From: Burkholderiaceae bacterium
GTDB lineage: Bacteria > Pseudomonadota > Gammaproteobacteria > Burkholderiales > Burkholderiaceae_C
NCBI GenBank assembly: GCA_030695205.1
Contig: JAUYTN010000042.1
Coordinates: forward strand, 1-64,000
Length of the DNA stretch: 64,000 bases
Reading direction: 5' to 3'
The position numbers and the translations under genes were made by a program. Below, one piece after another: positions 44,976 to 54,123 of this stretch; position 1 is the stretch's first letter; every line of letters begins with the position of its first letter. The notes under the pieces were generated by a model that did no database searches, was not told the origin of the DNA, and saw nothing but the letters and a program-made list of their open reading frames with translations.

Positions 44976-45227
44976 CACGGCTGGCACCTGGCCACAGGGC
45001 TGAAGGCGGATGAGGCCACTGGACCGCGGGTACGCAAAACCACGCCTGATTCGTTTTTGCGCACCCCTGCTGTAGTTGCTGACGCAACTCGGCACTGCCG
45101 AGCTGGTGATCTGCGGCATGCGCACCGAATTCTGTGTGGACACCACCAGAACGCCACGCTGTGCAACACCAGCAGCTTTGGACCACGGGTGCGGGCTGTG
45201 GCGACGGGGCGCATGGTTTTCCATTGA
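44976..45227 (+). pseudogene. decayed isochorismatase-family hydrolase fragment with two frameshifts
   Basis: Three consecutive pieces in two frames make up the C-terminal half of an isochorismatase-like cysteine hydrolase: GWHLATGLKADEATG then VRKTTPDSFLRTP in one frame; TQLGTAELVICGMRTEFCVD in the +1 frame (with the catalytic Cys in FCVD); then back to the first frame for VRAVATGRMVFH and a stop. The N-terminal half is absent. The frameshifts at about 45068-45076 and 45150 make it non-functional. Confidence 0.6.
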
Positions 45228-45257
45228 TCAGAGGACGGGGCGGCAAGCTGGCTGGCG

Positions 45258-46955
45258 TCAGCCTGCGTAGGACAACGAGGTGCTGGTATCCACCGTGTAC
45301 ATGCGCGACTTCACCGTGCTCACAAAGTGGTACGTGCCCTTCGCCTCGGTGGGCGTGAAGCGCATCAGCAAAAAGCCACGACGCGAGGTGTCTGCGTAAC
45401 GCAGGTCATCCACCACGCTTTCGTAGATCTGCTTGGTTTGGGCTGGTGGGATGGCCGCCAGGTATTCTTCAAAGCCGGGCGAACTCACGCTGCTGGTGGC
45501 AAATTCCTGGCCCACCACGGTGCCGTTGACCAACGTCAGGCGGCTGCACCAGGCGTTGTGTGTGTCACCGGCCAGCACCACCAGCTTCTTGCCCAGCTGG
45601 GCAGCGGTTGACAGCAGAATTTCGCGCTCTACCGGGTAGCCGTCCCACGCATCGAGGTTGTAGCCCAGCTTGGGGTTGAGTTTGGGGTCGAGCAATGCTT
45701 TCTGTGCGGCGGTGAGCATGGCGGGGGCTTGCGCAGCAGTGGCTTTGGCCGTGAGGTACTCGGTAATGGCTGTCTGCCCCGCCGCCAGCGCGGCGGGGCT
45801 GGTGTTGTCGGGGTTGAGGTGCGTCAGGATGCTGACCGGAAATTCCATGCGCGCCATCAGCACCTGCTGCCCCAGTACCTGCCAGGTGGCTTTGGAGGCT
45901 GCCAGCTGGGCCTGCAACCACTGCAGCTGTGCGCCGCCCATGATGCTGCGGCTGGGTGACAACAATGTGGCCTGCGCGGTGGCGGCGGTGGCGGGGTTGA
46001 GGAGTTCGGCAAATTCAACTTGTTTGTCGCGCCCGATCACCCGGGTGTCGAGCATGTGCAACGCGGCCAGGCCGCCGAAGTCGAAGCTGCGGTAGATCTT
46101 CATGAGGTTGTTCGCATCGGGCGCACGCACGGGCATCCACTCGTGCCAGGCTTGCATCGCGGCTGCGCGGCGCGCTGCAAAGGTCCCTTCGGTGGCTGAT
46201 GAGTGGTTCTCAGCACCGTCTTTGTAGGTGTCGTTGGCCACTTCATGGTCGTCCCACACGGCAATCAGTGGCAGGCTGGCGAAAAACACCTTGCTGTCCG
46301 GATCCGATCGGTACTGGGCATAGCGTTTGCGGTAGTCGGCAAGGGTCACGCACTCGTTGGCAGGGTCCGATACGCGGCCCAGCGTTTTGGCATCGGCACT
46401 GGCGTAGCCATCGGCGGCGTACTCGTACATGAAGTCCCCCAGGTGCACCGCAAACTGGGGCGCGGCCTTGTTGGCTTCTGCGTACACGTTGAAGTAGCCG
46501 GCCGGGTAGTTGGAGCAGCTGAACACCGCCATCGACAAGCTGGATGCACCTGCGGCCGGCAGGGTACGCGTACGCCCCACGGGGGAGATGGTGCTGCCCG
46601 AGCGGAAGCGGAAGAAATAGTCTTTGCCCGCAGCCAGGCCGGTGGCATCGGCCTTGGCGGTGTGGCCGGTGGATGCCGTGGCTTTGACGCTTCCGCTGCT
46701 GACCAGGGTGGCAAAGGTGGCATCGGTGGCCACTTCGTAGGTCAACGCCACATCGCCACTCTGACCTGGAACCTGGGCATGTGTCCAAAGCATCACGCGG
46801 TCGGCCAAGGGGTCGCCACTGGACACGCCGTACTGGAACGCAGGCTGCTCTCCATCGTCTGCGCCACCACAAGCGGTCAGCCATGGGGCTGCCCCCAACG
46901 CGGCGGACACGGAAGCAAGGCGAATGACAAATTGGCGGCGGGAAGCTTGGGGCAT
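45258..46955 (-). CDS. phoD: alkaline phosphatase PhoD-like phosphodiesterase, Tat-exported
   Basis: A 565-residue protein with a twin-arginine signal (ASRRQFVIRLASVSAALG, then WLTACGG, which could also be a lipobox). PhoD features include FQYGVSSGDPLADRVMLWT, the FSCSNYPAGYFN Cys, HLGDFMYEYA, WDDHEVANDTY and VVLAGDTHNAW, the metal ligands of this Fe/Ca phosphatase. It scavenges phosphate from phosphodiesters in the periplasm. Start ATG at 46955; codons upstream are not signal-like. Usually phosphate-regulated; no clear Pho box seen. Confidence 0.93.
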   Translation of the reverse strand: MPQASRRQFVIRLASVSAALGAAPWLTACGGADDGEQPAFQYGVSSGDPLADRVMLWTHAQVPGQSGDVALTYEVATDATFATLVSSGSVKATASTGHTAKADATGLAAGKDYFFRFRSGSTISPVGRTRTLPAAGASSLSMAVFSCSNYPAGYFNVYAEANKAAPQFAVHLGDFMYEYAADGYASADAKTLGRVSDPANECVTLADYRKRYAQYRSDPDSKVFFASLPLIAVWDDHEVANDTYKDGAENHSSATEGTFAARRAAAMQAWHEWMPVRAPDANNLMKIYRSFDFGGLAALHMLDTRVIGRDKQVEFAELLNPATAATAQATLLSPSRSIMGGAQLQWLQAQLAASKATWQVLGQQVLMARMEFPVSILTHLNPDNTSPAALAAGQTAITEYLTAKATAAQAPAMLTAAQKALLDPKLNPKLGYNLDAWDGYPVEREILLSTAAQLGKKLVVLAGDTHNAWCSRLTLVNGTVVGQEFATSSVSSPGFEEYLAAIPPAQTKQIYESVVDDLRYADTSRRGFLLMRFTPTEAKGTYHFVSTVKSRMYTVDTSTSLSYAG

Positions 46956-47166
46956 AGGGCACCTGACAGGAGGGTTGACGCGCTCTCCAGACCGGGGAGC
47001 GAACAAACCCCACTTATGCATGGCGCCCGTGACACCGCTGTGAACCCCTCAACCACACGTCACCAGCCGGGCTGCTGCACGAGACGCTTCGCCGGTTGAT
47101 GCTGTTGGCACCGCCGCCGCAGGGCCCGGACCGATCAGGGCGCGTTGCGATCGAGGCCAGTGGCGG

Positions 47167-48165
47167 TCAGTGCTCGCGCCTGGCCATGCGCGCGCCCACA
47201 TGCACCTCACCCCGCGCCTGTGCCAGCTCGGTCTGGCGCTGGCGTTCGGCCAGGTTGACTTTGTGTTCGGGGGTGGTCTGGTCGTGGCAATGGGCGCAGC
47301 TCACGCCCTTCACGTAGTGGGGCGACGTTTTGTCGACCTCGGTCAGCGGCCAGCGGCAGGCGCGGCACAGCTCCAGCGGGCCGGGTTTGAGGCCATGGCC
47401 CACGCTCACGCGCTCGTCAAACACAAAGCACTCGCCCTGCCACATGCTCTGTTCGGGCGGCACTTCTTCCAGGTACTTCAGGATGCCGCCTTCCAGGTGG
47501 TACACCTCGTCGAAGCCGCGCATTTTCATGAGCGCGGTGGACTTTTCGCAGCGGATGCCACCGGTGCAGAACATGGCCACCTTGGTTTTTTTGCTTTCAC
47601 CAGGCGCTGCGGCCTCCAGCCCCGGCTGGGCATCCAGCCAGGCGGGCAGCTCGGTGAAGGTCTTGATGTTCGGGTTGATGGCCCCTTGAAAGGTACCCAC
47701 CGCCACCTCGTAGTCGTTGCGGGTGTCGATGACCACCACATCCGGGTCGGCCAGCAAGGCGTTCCACGCTTGGGGCTTCACGTACTGGCCCACCGTTTGG
47801 GTGGGGTCCAAGCCAGGCACGCGCAGGGTGACGATTTCCTGCTTCAGCTTCACCTTCATCCGATAAAAGGGCGGGTGTGGGCTCCACGACTCTTTGTGGG
47901 CCAGTTGAGCCAGGCGCGGGTCAGACCTGAGGTGGGCCAACACCGCCCGCACACCGGCCTCAGGCCCGGCAATGGTTCCGTTGATGCCCTCGGGTGCCAG
48001 CAGCAAAGTGCCTTTGACCCCGTGAGATTCACAAAAAGCCTGCAACGGATCGCGCCACTGGGCACAGTCGGGCAGGCTGACGAAACGGTACAGCGCCGCC
48101 GTCAGGTAGGTGGCTTCGCCTGGGGCTAGGGTGCCGCTGTGGGCAGCGGGTTGGGGGTCTGTCAT
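47167..48165 (-). CDS. trhO: tRNA uridine(34) hydroxylase (rhodanese-related, YceA)
   Basis: A 332-residue protein: N-terminal acylphosphatase-like domain ([26 protein letters not shown]), a rhodanese domain with the active loop [12 protein letters not shown], and a C-terminal zinc-type CxxC pair ([15 protein letters not shown]). TrhO makes 5-hydroxyuridine at position 34 of tRNAs with O2. The start at 48165 is one base after the stop of the SHOCT gene, so the two are coupled. Confidence 0.93.
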   Translation of the reverse strand: MTDPQPAAHSGTLAPGEATYLTAALYRFVSLPDCAQWRDPLQAFCESHGVKGTLLLAPEGINGTIAGPEAGVRAVLAHLRSDPRLAQLAHKESWSPHPPFYRMKVKLKQEIVTLRVPGLDPTQTVGQYVKPQAWNALLADPDVVVIDTRNDYEVAVGTFQGAINPNIKTFTELPAWLDAQPGLEAAAPGESKKTKVAMFCTGGIRCEKSTALMKMRGFDEVYHLEGGILKYLEEVPPEQSMWQGECFVFDERVSVGHGLKPGPLELCRACRWPLTEVDKTSPHYVKGVSCAHCHDQTTPEHKVNLAERQRQTELAQARGEVHVGARMARREH

Positions 48166-48166
48166 G

Positions 48167-49063
48167 TCAAAGGCGGGCCAGAAGTTCGGCCTTTTTGGTT
48201 TGGTACTCGTGGTCGGTCAGCACGCCCTTGCGGGCCAGGTCAGCGAGCCGCTCCAGGGTGGCAAAAATGTCGGCCTCGGCGCCGGTCGCCAGGCGCTGGG
48301 GCTGTCCGCCGCCGCTGTGTACCTCTGGCACGGGCATGGACGGTGGGGCTTGCCAGGCGAGCGCATCTGGCTGCGGCGACATTGCTGCCTGTGGTGCCCG
48401 CCCATTGACCGACACCACCGGCAACTGCGTCACGGCCACCTGGCCGTATTGGCTGCTGAAGGTCATGCCCGCGCCGCCAGACTGCTGCTGCGAGAAGCCA
48501 CCAATCTGGTGGTCCAGGGTGTCATAGATGGTGACGGTGCCGTTCTCTTCGATGGCCAGGCGGCAGGCCTGGGCAAAGTAGGCGTAGCGGCTGGAGTTTT
48601 GGGCACCGGTGCTGGTGGGCCAGCGCAATTCAGGGCCCCACCAGTCGGGGGGTGGCGGTTCAAACAGGCTGCTGCCAGTTTGGTAGGGGTCGGAGTGGCG
48701 GGCATGCCAGCCGCTGTCTTGGGACTGCACCGAGAAATAGCCCGTCCAACCGCTCCCCTGGGACTGAGACTGGAAACTGCCGGTCTGCACCAGATCGGGC
48801 TGGTTGGCCACCAGCAGCGCCAGCTCGCCGCATAGGCTATCGACCCGCCCCTTCAGGTGGTTGTTGAACATGTCGGAGACCATGGTCATGCCGCCCGACA
48901 TCCACTGACCAGAGCCACTGAACTCGGCGTGGTTGAACTGGGCCATGTGGCCGTTACCGCAGATGACAGCGTCCAGCATATGGGCCACAGCCTCTGTGCT
49001 GAAGCCGTGGCGCTGGGCAATGTCTTGAAGGGCCAGTTGACCGGCACTGGAAAGTTGTCGCAT
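48167..49063 (-). CDS. SHOCT-domain protein, function unknown
   Basis: A 298-residue soluble protein. The N-terminal 130 residues are helical and rich in Gly, Ser and Gln; a middle section has [20 protein letters not shown] and [20 protein letters not shown], which looks like a small beta-rich domain; the last 30 residues ([20 protein letters not shown]) are a SHOCT oligomerisation motif. SHOCT proteins are often membrane- or nucleic-acid-associated accessory factors. It is coupled to trhO. No signal peptide. Confidence 0.8.
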   Translation of the reverse strand: MRQLSSAGQLALQDIAQRHGFSTEAVAHMLDAVICGNGHMAQFNHAEFSGSGQWMSGGMTMVSDMFNNHLKGRVDSLCGELALLVANQPDLVQTGSFQSQSQGSGWTGYFSVQSQDSGWHARHSDPYQTGSSLFEPPPPDWWGPELRWPTSTGAQNSSRYAYFAQACRLAIEENGTVTIYDTLDHQIGGFSQQQSGGAGMTFSSQYGQVAVTQLPVVSVNGRAPQAAMSPQPDALAWQAPPSMPVPEVHSGGGQPQRLATGAEADIFATLERLADLARKGVLTDHEYQTKKAELLARL

Positions 49064-49171
49064 GAGGGATTCCTGCCCTCAGCACGAACACAAGGTTCGC
49101 AAGCCACGGGGTTGTGGCAGTGGCTGGGGCGTTGGTCGGCATGCTACCCCAGCCACCCGCACAGGGCGAGA

Positions 49172-49504
49172 TCAGGCCTTTTTGGCGTAGGCCGAGCACC
49201 AGCCTTTACCGGCAACTTGCTTGCCCGGGAAAATGCCGCAGCCAGCCGCTGCATCGGTGGCTTTGCCCTGGTACAGCGCACAGTTGCTGCACAGTTGCCC
49301 AACGGCGTATTTGGGGTACTTGGCCTTGTCCACCTTGGTGGCATCGGCCTTGTAGCCCAGGCTCATGGCTTGGGCGTCGGTCTCCACCACCATGGGGGGG
49401 GCAGCCTGTGCGGTAGCTGCCACGCCCAGCATGCTGGAGGCGGCCGCGACTTGCATGATGAACACGCGGCGGGTAGGAACGGACTGGTTCAATGTGGACT
49501 TCAC
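49172..49504 (-). CDS. high-potential iron-sulfur protein (HiPIP)
   Basis: A 110-residue protein with a Tat signal (TRRVFIMQVAAASSMLG, cleavage near AQA). The mature part holds the four [4Fe-4S] cysteines in HiPIP spacing: CSNC, then AGCG, then GWCSA, with the ALYQGK loop. HiPIPs carry electrons in the periplasm to reaction centres, oxidases or from inorganic donors. The start is a GTG at 49504 with AGGAG seven bases before it. Together with RuBisCO it fits a phototrophic or chemolithotrophic lifestyle, but no reaction centre or oxidation genes are in the window. Confidence 0.95.
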   Translation of the reverse strand: MKSTLNQSVPTRRVFIMQVAAASSMLGVAATAQAAPPMVVETDAQAMSLGYKADATKVDKAKYPKYAVGQLCSNCALYQGKATDAAAGCGIFPGKQVAGKGWCSAYAKKA

Positions 49505-49631
49505 GAAAAGCTCTCCTGGATCACCAGAACATACTGGCAGGAGTACACGTTACCGGCCACAGAGTTACCGCCACATTAAGACAGACTGGCAGCGTCGGGC
49601 AAACGGGGCGCTTGGCCCACCGCCCGAGGGT

Positions 49632-50321
49632 TTACGCCGCCAGTACCCGCAACAGCCAGGTGTTCAGCTCGGCCACCTCCTGCGCGCAGACCGAGTGCTC
49701 CATGGGGTAGCCGTGCCATTCGACGGCATAGCCCAGGTCTTGCAACACCCTGCAGGAGGCGATGCCGCGCTCGGGCAGCACCACGCTGTCGCCCGTTCCA
49801 TGCGCCATGAAAATGGGCACATGCTGATTGGCGATGCTGCGCTCCTGGGCAGTGGTGTCGGCCAGCGGCAAATAGCCCGACAGGCCAACCACACCCGCCA
49901 GGCGCTGTGGCGCCCTCAACCCTGCCATCAGGGCCATGGCACAGCCTTGGGAAAAACCCATCAGCACCGTGCGCCGGGCCGGAATACCCCGCTGAACCTC
50001 ACGGTCCAGCAAGGCCTGTACCTGCTGGCAGGCGGCGCGCAGACCAGGCACGTCTTCGCGCCGGGGCACCCCTGGGGCACTGGGCGGCGGGTAGATGTCG
50101 TACCAAGCCCGCATGGCATAGCCGCCATTGAGGCTGACGGGGCGCACCGGGGCATGGGGCAGCACCCAGCGCACCGAGCCGATGGCGCTCAGGTCCACCT
50201 CATGGGCAATGGGTGCAAAGTCGTGGCCATCGGCCCCCAGGCCGTGCAACACCACCACACTGGCCACCGGGGGGGCAGACGGGTCTGCCCCGGTGGTGAA
50301 CTCAATGGCTTCCAAACCCAT
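49632..50321 (-). CDS. carboxylesterase/phospholipase-type alpha/beta hydrolase
   Basis: A 229-residue serine hydrolase of the YpfH/EstB/acyl-protein-thioesterase family. LHGLGADGHDFAPIA near the N-terminus is the oxyanion region, GFSQGCAM holds the nucleophile Ser, and HGTGDSVV and the later YPMEHSV supply Asp and His. It has no signal peptide, so it acts on small esters in the cytoplasm. Repeat copy F lies just upstream, between it and the preceding same-strand gene. Confidence 0.92.
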   Translation of the reverse strand: MGLEAIEFTTGADPSAPPVASVVVLHGLGADGHDFAPIAHEVDLSAIGSVRWVLPHAPVRPVSLNGGYAMRAWYDIYPPPSAPGVPRREDVPGLRAACQQVQALLDREVQRGIPARRTVLMGFSQGCAMALMAGLRAPQRLAGVVGLSGYLPLADTTAQERSIANQHVPIFMAHGTGDSVVLPERGIASCRVLQDLGYAVEWHGYPMEHSVCAQEVAELNTWLLRVLAA

Positions 50322-50340
50322 AAAATCTCCTTCAATACGT

Positions 50341-50394
50341 AAAATTAAATAGCTAACTATTCAATAAATACAAGCGTTAAAGCACATTTTTATG
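50341..50394 (+). repeat. dispersed AT-rich repeat, copy F
   Basis: AAATAGCTAACTATTCAATA then AATACAAGCGTTAAAGCACA and TTTTTA. It lies between the DUF6172 and carboxylesterase genes and overlaps the DUF6172 stop (50390-50392), supplying the end of that gene. Confidence 0.72.
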
Positions 50395-50794
50395 TATATT
50401 TCTCATCGGCAGGTACTGCCACTGGTTCGCCAGCATCCGGCACAGGTGGCGGCGATGGACGCGCCGAGGCATCAGCATCGGCATCGGCATGGGTGCCTGC
50501 CGCCGCAGCGGCGCTGCGCTGCCAGTGGCCGGGCTTGGGCAGCAGCTCGACATAGGCCGCAGGGGCACCAGCCTTGGCCAGCGCGTCCAGCGTGGGCATC
50601 AGCTGTGCAGCGTGCAGCGCCTCGGCGTTGTCTTTGTCAGGGCCCAGCCTGCAGTCGAAGTCCCAGAAGTCGGCGCCTTCGGGTGGCGGCGTACGCCGCT
50701 GGCGCTTGATGTACTTGCGGATGTCGTGCTTGACCGCTTCGAGCACCCGGTCCGGGTGCTTGCCTTCGGGGCGCAGGGGGTAATTTTTTCTCAT
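50390..50794 (-). CDS. DUF6172 family protein
   Basis: A 134-residue basic then low-complexity protein: MRKNYPLRPEGKHPDRVLEA, VKHDIRKYIKRQRRTPPPEG and ADFWDFDCRLG are conserved, followed by a tail of Ala-Asp repeats (from six-base GCATCG units at 50469-50492) and prolines. I recall this N-terminal pattern as DUF6172 of betaproteobacteria; function unknown. The start is the ATG at 50794. Its last codons and stop lie in repeat copy F. Confidence 0.78.
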   Translation of the reverse strand: MRKNYPLRPEGKHPDRVLEAVKHDIRKYIKRQRRTPPPEGADFWDFDCRLGPDKDNAEALHAAQLMPTLDALAKAGAPAAYVELLPKPGHWQRSAAAAAGTHADADADASARPSPPPVPDAGEPVAVPADEKYT

Positions 50795-51003
50795 GGCAAC
50801 CTTGGTTTCAGAGCATCGATTATGGGCGCCACAGCCTCCGTGCCACACCTACCCCTGCCCCTGCACCCACCCAGCGTGGGCCATGGCGGTGCGATCCCGG
50901 CCCGGTGCGCCGCCTTACACTCCCACCCCTTGCCCGCCCACCAGCGTCGGCCAACGCCCACCATCCCTCATGCACCCAGGGCCTCCCTGCCCCACCAGAC
51001 ACC

Positions 51004-52341
51004 ATGCCCACCCCGTCCTTCTCGACCACGGGCCTCAGGCCCGAGCTGCTGGCCGCCCTGCCATTCAAACCGCCCGCATCCCCCACCCCGGTACAGGCGC
51101 AGGCCATTCCTGCGGTGCTGCGCGGGCTGGACATGCGGGTATGCGCCCCCACCGGTTCTGGCAAAACCGGCGCTTTTGCCTGGCCCTTGCTGGACCGGCT
51201 GCTGGACACCGCTGCCCCCTCGGCCGCAGCCATGCCGCACAGCCGCCCCATGCGGGCGGTGGCGCGCAAGCCCAGGGTGCTGGTGTTGGTGCCCACCCGG
51301 GAGCTGGCCACACAGGTCGGGACCACCTTTCGGGAGACGGCCAACCGCTTGCCGCTGGACGTGCGGGTCACCGTGGTGTTTGGCGGCGTCTCCATCAACC
51401 CCCAGATGCTGGGCCTGCGGGGCGGCACCGATGTGGTGGTCGCCACCCCAGGGCGGCTGCTGGACCTGCTGGCTGTTCATGCGCTGACCCTGGACGGGGT
51501 GCAGTCGCTGGTGCTGGACGAGGCCGACCGCCTGCTAGACCAGGGCTTCGCGGACGAATGGGCGCGCATCGAACGCTTGCTGCCGCGTCAGCGGCAAAAC
51601 CTGTTGTTCTCGGCCACGTTTTCCCCGGAGGTACAGGCCCTGGCCGATGGGCTGCTGCGCGAGCCGCAGCTCATCGAGGTGCTGCCGCAGGCCGAGTCGG
51701 CACCCGACATCGTGCAGCGCGCCGTGGCGGTAGACCCCAAAGAGCGCACCCAACTCCTGCGCCACCTGGTGGACACCGAGCACTGGCGGCAGGTGCTGGT
51801 GTTTGTGGCCACGCAGCACGCCGCCGACATCGTCTCTGAAAAGCTGCGCAAGGCGCGCATCAGTGCCGAGCCTTTCCATGCCGGCCTGAGCCAGGGCAAG
51901 CGCACCCAGGTGCTGGCCGATTTCAAGCTCAGCCGGGTGCGGGTGGTGGTGGCCACCGACGTGGCCGCGCGGGGCCTGGACATTGCCGAGCTGCCCGTGG
52001 TCATCAACTACGACCTGCCACGCAGCGCCGACGACTACACCCACCGCATTGGCCGCACTGGGCGCGCGGGCGCACTGGGTCTGGCGGTCAGCTTTGTCAC
52101 GCCCGAGGCCTCGGCACACTGGCAACTTTTGGTCAAGCGCCACAGCCTGGACGTGCCAGTGGAGGTGGTGGGGGGCTTTGAGCCCACCCCGGCAACGGAT
52201 GAGCGGCTCTTGGCCGCGCCACCCGTGCAGCCAGCATTGCCCGCCACGTCCAACGCCACTGGCGGACTGGACCCGGCTGGCGGCATCAAGGGTCGCCGCC
52301 CCAGCAAAAAAGACAAACTGCGCCAACAGGGCACACGCTGA
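51004..52341 (+). CDS. DEAD-box RNA helicase (second copy)
   Basis: A 445-residue helicase with motifs Q (SPTPVQAQAIP), I (APTGSGKT), Ia (PTRELATQ), Ib (TPGRLLD), II (DEAD), III (SAT), V (TDVAARGLDI) and VI (HRIGRTGRAG). Unlike the RhlE-like protein at 9983-11581 it has only a short, weakly basic tail. The start is the ATG at 51004. The 209-base divergent gap to DUF6172 (50795-51003) holds no recognised motif. Confidence 0.9.
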   Translation: MPTPSFSTTGLRPELLAALPFKPPASPTPVQAQAIPAVLRGLDMRVCAPTGSGKTGAFAWPLLDRLLDTAAPSAAAMPHSRPMRAVARKPRVLVLVPTRELATQVGTTFRETANRLPLDVRVTVVFGGVSINPQMLGLRGGTDVVVATPGRLLDLLAVHALTLDGVQSLVLDEADRLLDQGFADEWARIERLLPRQRQNLLFSATFSPEVQALADGLLREPQLIEVLPQAESAPDIVQRAVAVDPKERTQLLRHLVDTEHWRQVLVFVATQHAADIVSEKLRKARISAEPFHAGLSQGKRTQVLADFKLSRVRVVVATDVAARGLDIAELPVVINYDLPRSADDYTHRIGRTGRAGALGLAVSFVTPEASAHWQLLVKRHSLDVPVEVVGGFEPTPATDERLLAAPPVQPALPATSNATGGLDPAGGIKGRRPSKKDKLRQQGTR

Positions 52342-52380
52342 GCTTCACTGCCCTCAAGCCACCCCCACCCGGCGGGCGCC

Positions 52381-54084
52381 TCAGGGTGGCGGAGATGGAG
52401 CGTGCGGACGCTCTGCACGCTTGATGCGGTACATGATCTGGTCCGCGCGGTGCAGCAACTGGTCAAGCTCGGTGTCTTGCCCACTGAACACGACGCCGCC
52501 CATGGCCGCACTCGACCGGCTCCAGCGCAGCGTGGGGTGGGCCGGGTCGGCCACAGTCAGCTCGTAGGGCTGGGCCAGCCGGTCGCTCAGCTTGGCCTGG
52601 ATGGTGGACAACTGGGCCAGCGCCTGCTTCTGGTCTGCACCCAAGTCAGACAGCAGCACCGCAAACTCGTCGCCGCCCAGCCGCGCCACCGTGTCAGCCT
52701 CGCGCACCAGGGCCAGCATGCGCTGTGCCACCTGCCTGAGCAAACCGTCGCCGAACTCATGGCCATGGGCGTCGTTCAAAGCCTTGAAGTGGTTCAGGTC
52801 CACAAACAGCAGGCCTCCCCAGCGCTCATGGCGCTGAATCAGGGCCAGCGCCTGCTGCCAGCGGTCCCGAAACAGCTGCCGGTTGGGCAAACCGGTCAGG
52901 GCATCGTGGTTGGCGTCCTTCCAGTAGGTTTGCTCACGCAGCTTCTGGTCGGTGATGTCGAACTGAATGCCCACGTACCCCAGCATGTCCCCGTTGGCAC
53001 CCCGAATCGGGTCGATGGCCAGTTGGTTCCAGAAGGGCTGGCCGTTCTTGCGGTAGTTGAGAATGGCCCCCCGAAACGGCAGCCCCGCAGACACCGCGTC
53101 GCGCAGGGCGGCCTGCATGACCGGATCGGTATCACCACCTTGCAACAGGCGGCAACTGCGGCCCATGATCTCGTCACGCCGGTAGCCCGTGAGCCGCTCA
53201 AAGCCCTTGTTGACAAACTGCACCCGGCGGTCGGGTGCGGCAATCAGAATGCCCTGCTCCAGGCAGTCGAGGGCATGCTCGCGCCGGGCCAGCTCGGTGA
53301 GCTGGGTGGCTAGCTGGGCCTGGTTGTCGTCCAGCTGCCGGGACTGGTCGGCCAGCGAGCGGTGGTGGGCAGCGGCGTCTGCCTCCAGGTGGCGCTGGTG
53401 GGTCATGAGGTCTGCGCGCTCTTGCTCCAGCTTGTCCACGGCCCTGCGCACCTGGCCGACCATGGGCCGAAAAATCAGGGCGGCTTCCAGCGCCAGCAGC
53501 AGCAGCGTCAACAGCCAGATGGTGGTTTCCACCGAGCGCAGGCGGGCAATGGCAGCCTCCCCCTCGCGCTGGTACTGGCCCACCATGGCGTCGAGCTGCG
53601 TCAGAAAATCGCCTCTGGCCATGGCCACCAGCAGCAGCAGTGTGGGGTGGTCCGGGTGGCGCTCGGCCTCTGGCACGGCCAACCAGTCCCTGGCCAGGCC
53701 CAGGTAGCGGCGCACCTCGCGGTCCAGCCGGCCTTGAGGGCCAAAGTACAGACCACGCACCGTGTCTGAGAGCGTGGCGGGCAAATTCAGCTGCGCATTG
53801 CCCTCGGTCAGGCCCAGGTGAGAGCTTTCCATCAGAGAGACGGCGCGCGCCATGTCGGCCTGGGCCTTGATGGGGTCGCGCAGCAGCGCCATGGCCAGCA
53901 TGGCAGTCCGTTGGCTGAGCATGCGCTGGCGGCCGCTGACGTTGACCAGCGCGGCCGTGCTCTCCTGCGAGTCAATCACCAGGTGCAGACTGATCCACGC
54001 ACCCGTGCTGGCCATCGCCACCAAAGACAGTGCCAGCACATAGCGCCAGGTCAAAGACCGCAGCAGACGAGGATCAACCAACAA
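52381..54084 (-). CDS. membrane PAS-GGDEF diguanylate cyclase with PilJ-type sensor
   Basis: A 567-residue protein: membrane segment at about 13-32, a periplasmic PilJ/NarX-type helical sensor (VSGRQRMLSQRTAMLAMALL), a second membrane segment at about 188-208, a coiled coil (about 210-270), PAS (about 275-390) and GGDEF (about 400-555, RLGGDEFAVL intact). No EAL, so it should make c-di-GMP. The start appears to be TTG at 54084 behind a GGGGG sequence; no ATG is available before the first membrane segment. Confidence 0.87.
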   Translation of the reverse strand: MLVDPRLLRSLTWRYVLALSLVAMASTGAWISLHLVIDSQESTAALVNVSGRQRMLSQRTAMLAMALLRDPIKAQADMARAVSLMESSHLGLTEGNAQLNLPATLSDTVRGLYFGPQGRLDREVRRYLGLARDWLAVPEAERHPDHPTLLLLVAMARGDFLTQLDAMVGQYQREGEAAIARLRSVETTIWLLTLLLLALEAALIFRPMVGQVRRAVDKLEQERADLMTHQRHLEADAAAHHRSLADQSRQLDDNQAQLATQLTELARREHALDCLEQGILIAAPDRRVQFVNKGFERLTGYRRDEIMGRSCRLLQGGDTDPVMQAALRDAVSAGLPFRGAILNYRKNGQPFWNQLAIDPIRGANGDMLGYVGIQFDITDQKLREQTYWKDANHDALTGLPNRQLFRDRWQQALALIQRHERWGGLLFVDLNHFKALNDAHGHEFGDGLLRQVAQRMLALVREADTVARLGGDEFAVLLSDLGADQKQALAQLSTIQAKLSDRLAQPYELTVADPAHPTLRWSRSSAAMGGVVFSGQDTELDQLLHRADQIMYRIKRAERPHAPSPPP

Positions 54085-54123
54085 GCCGACTACCCCCTGA
54101 AAAAGCTCAAACGATACACGCCC

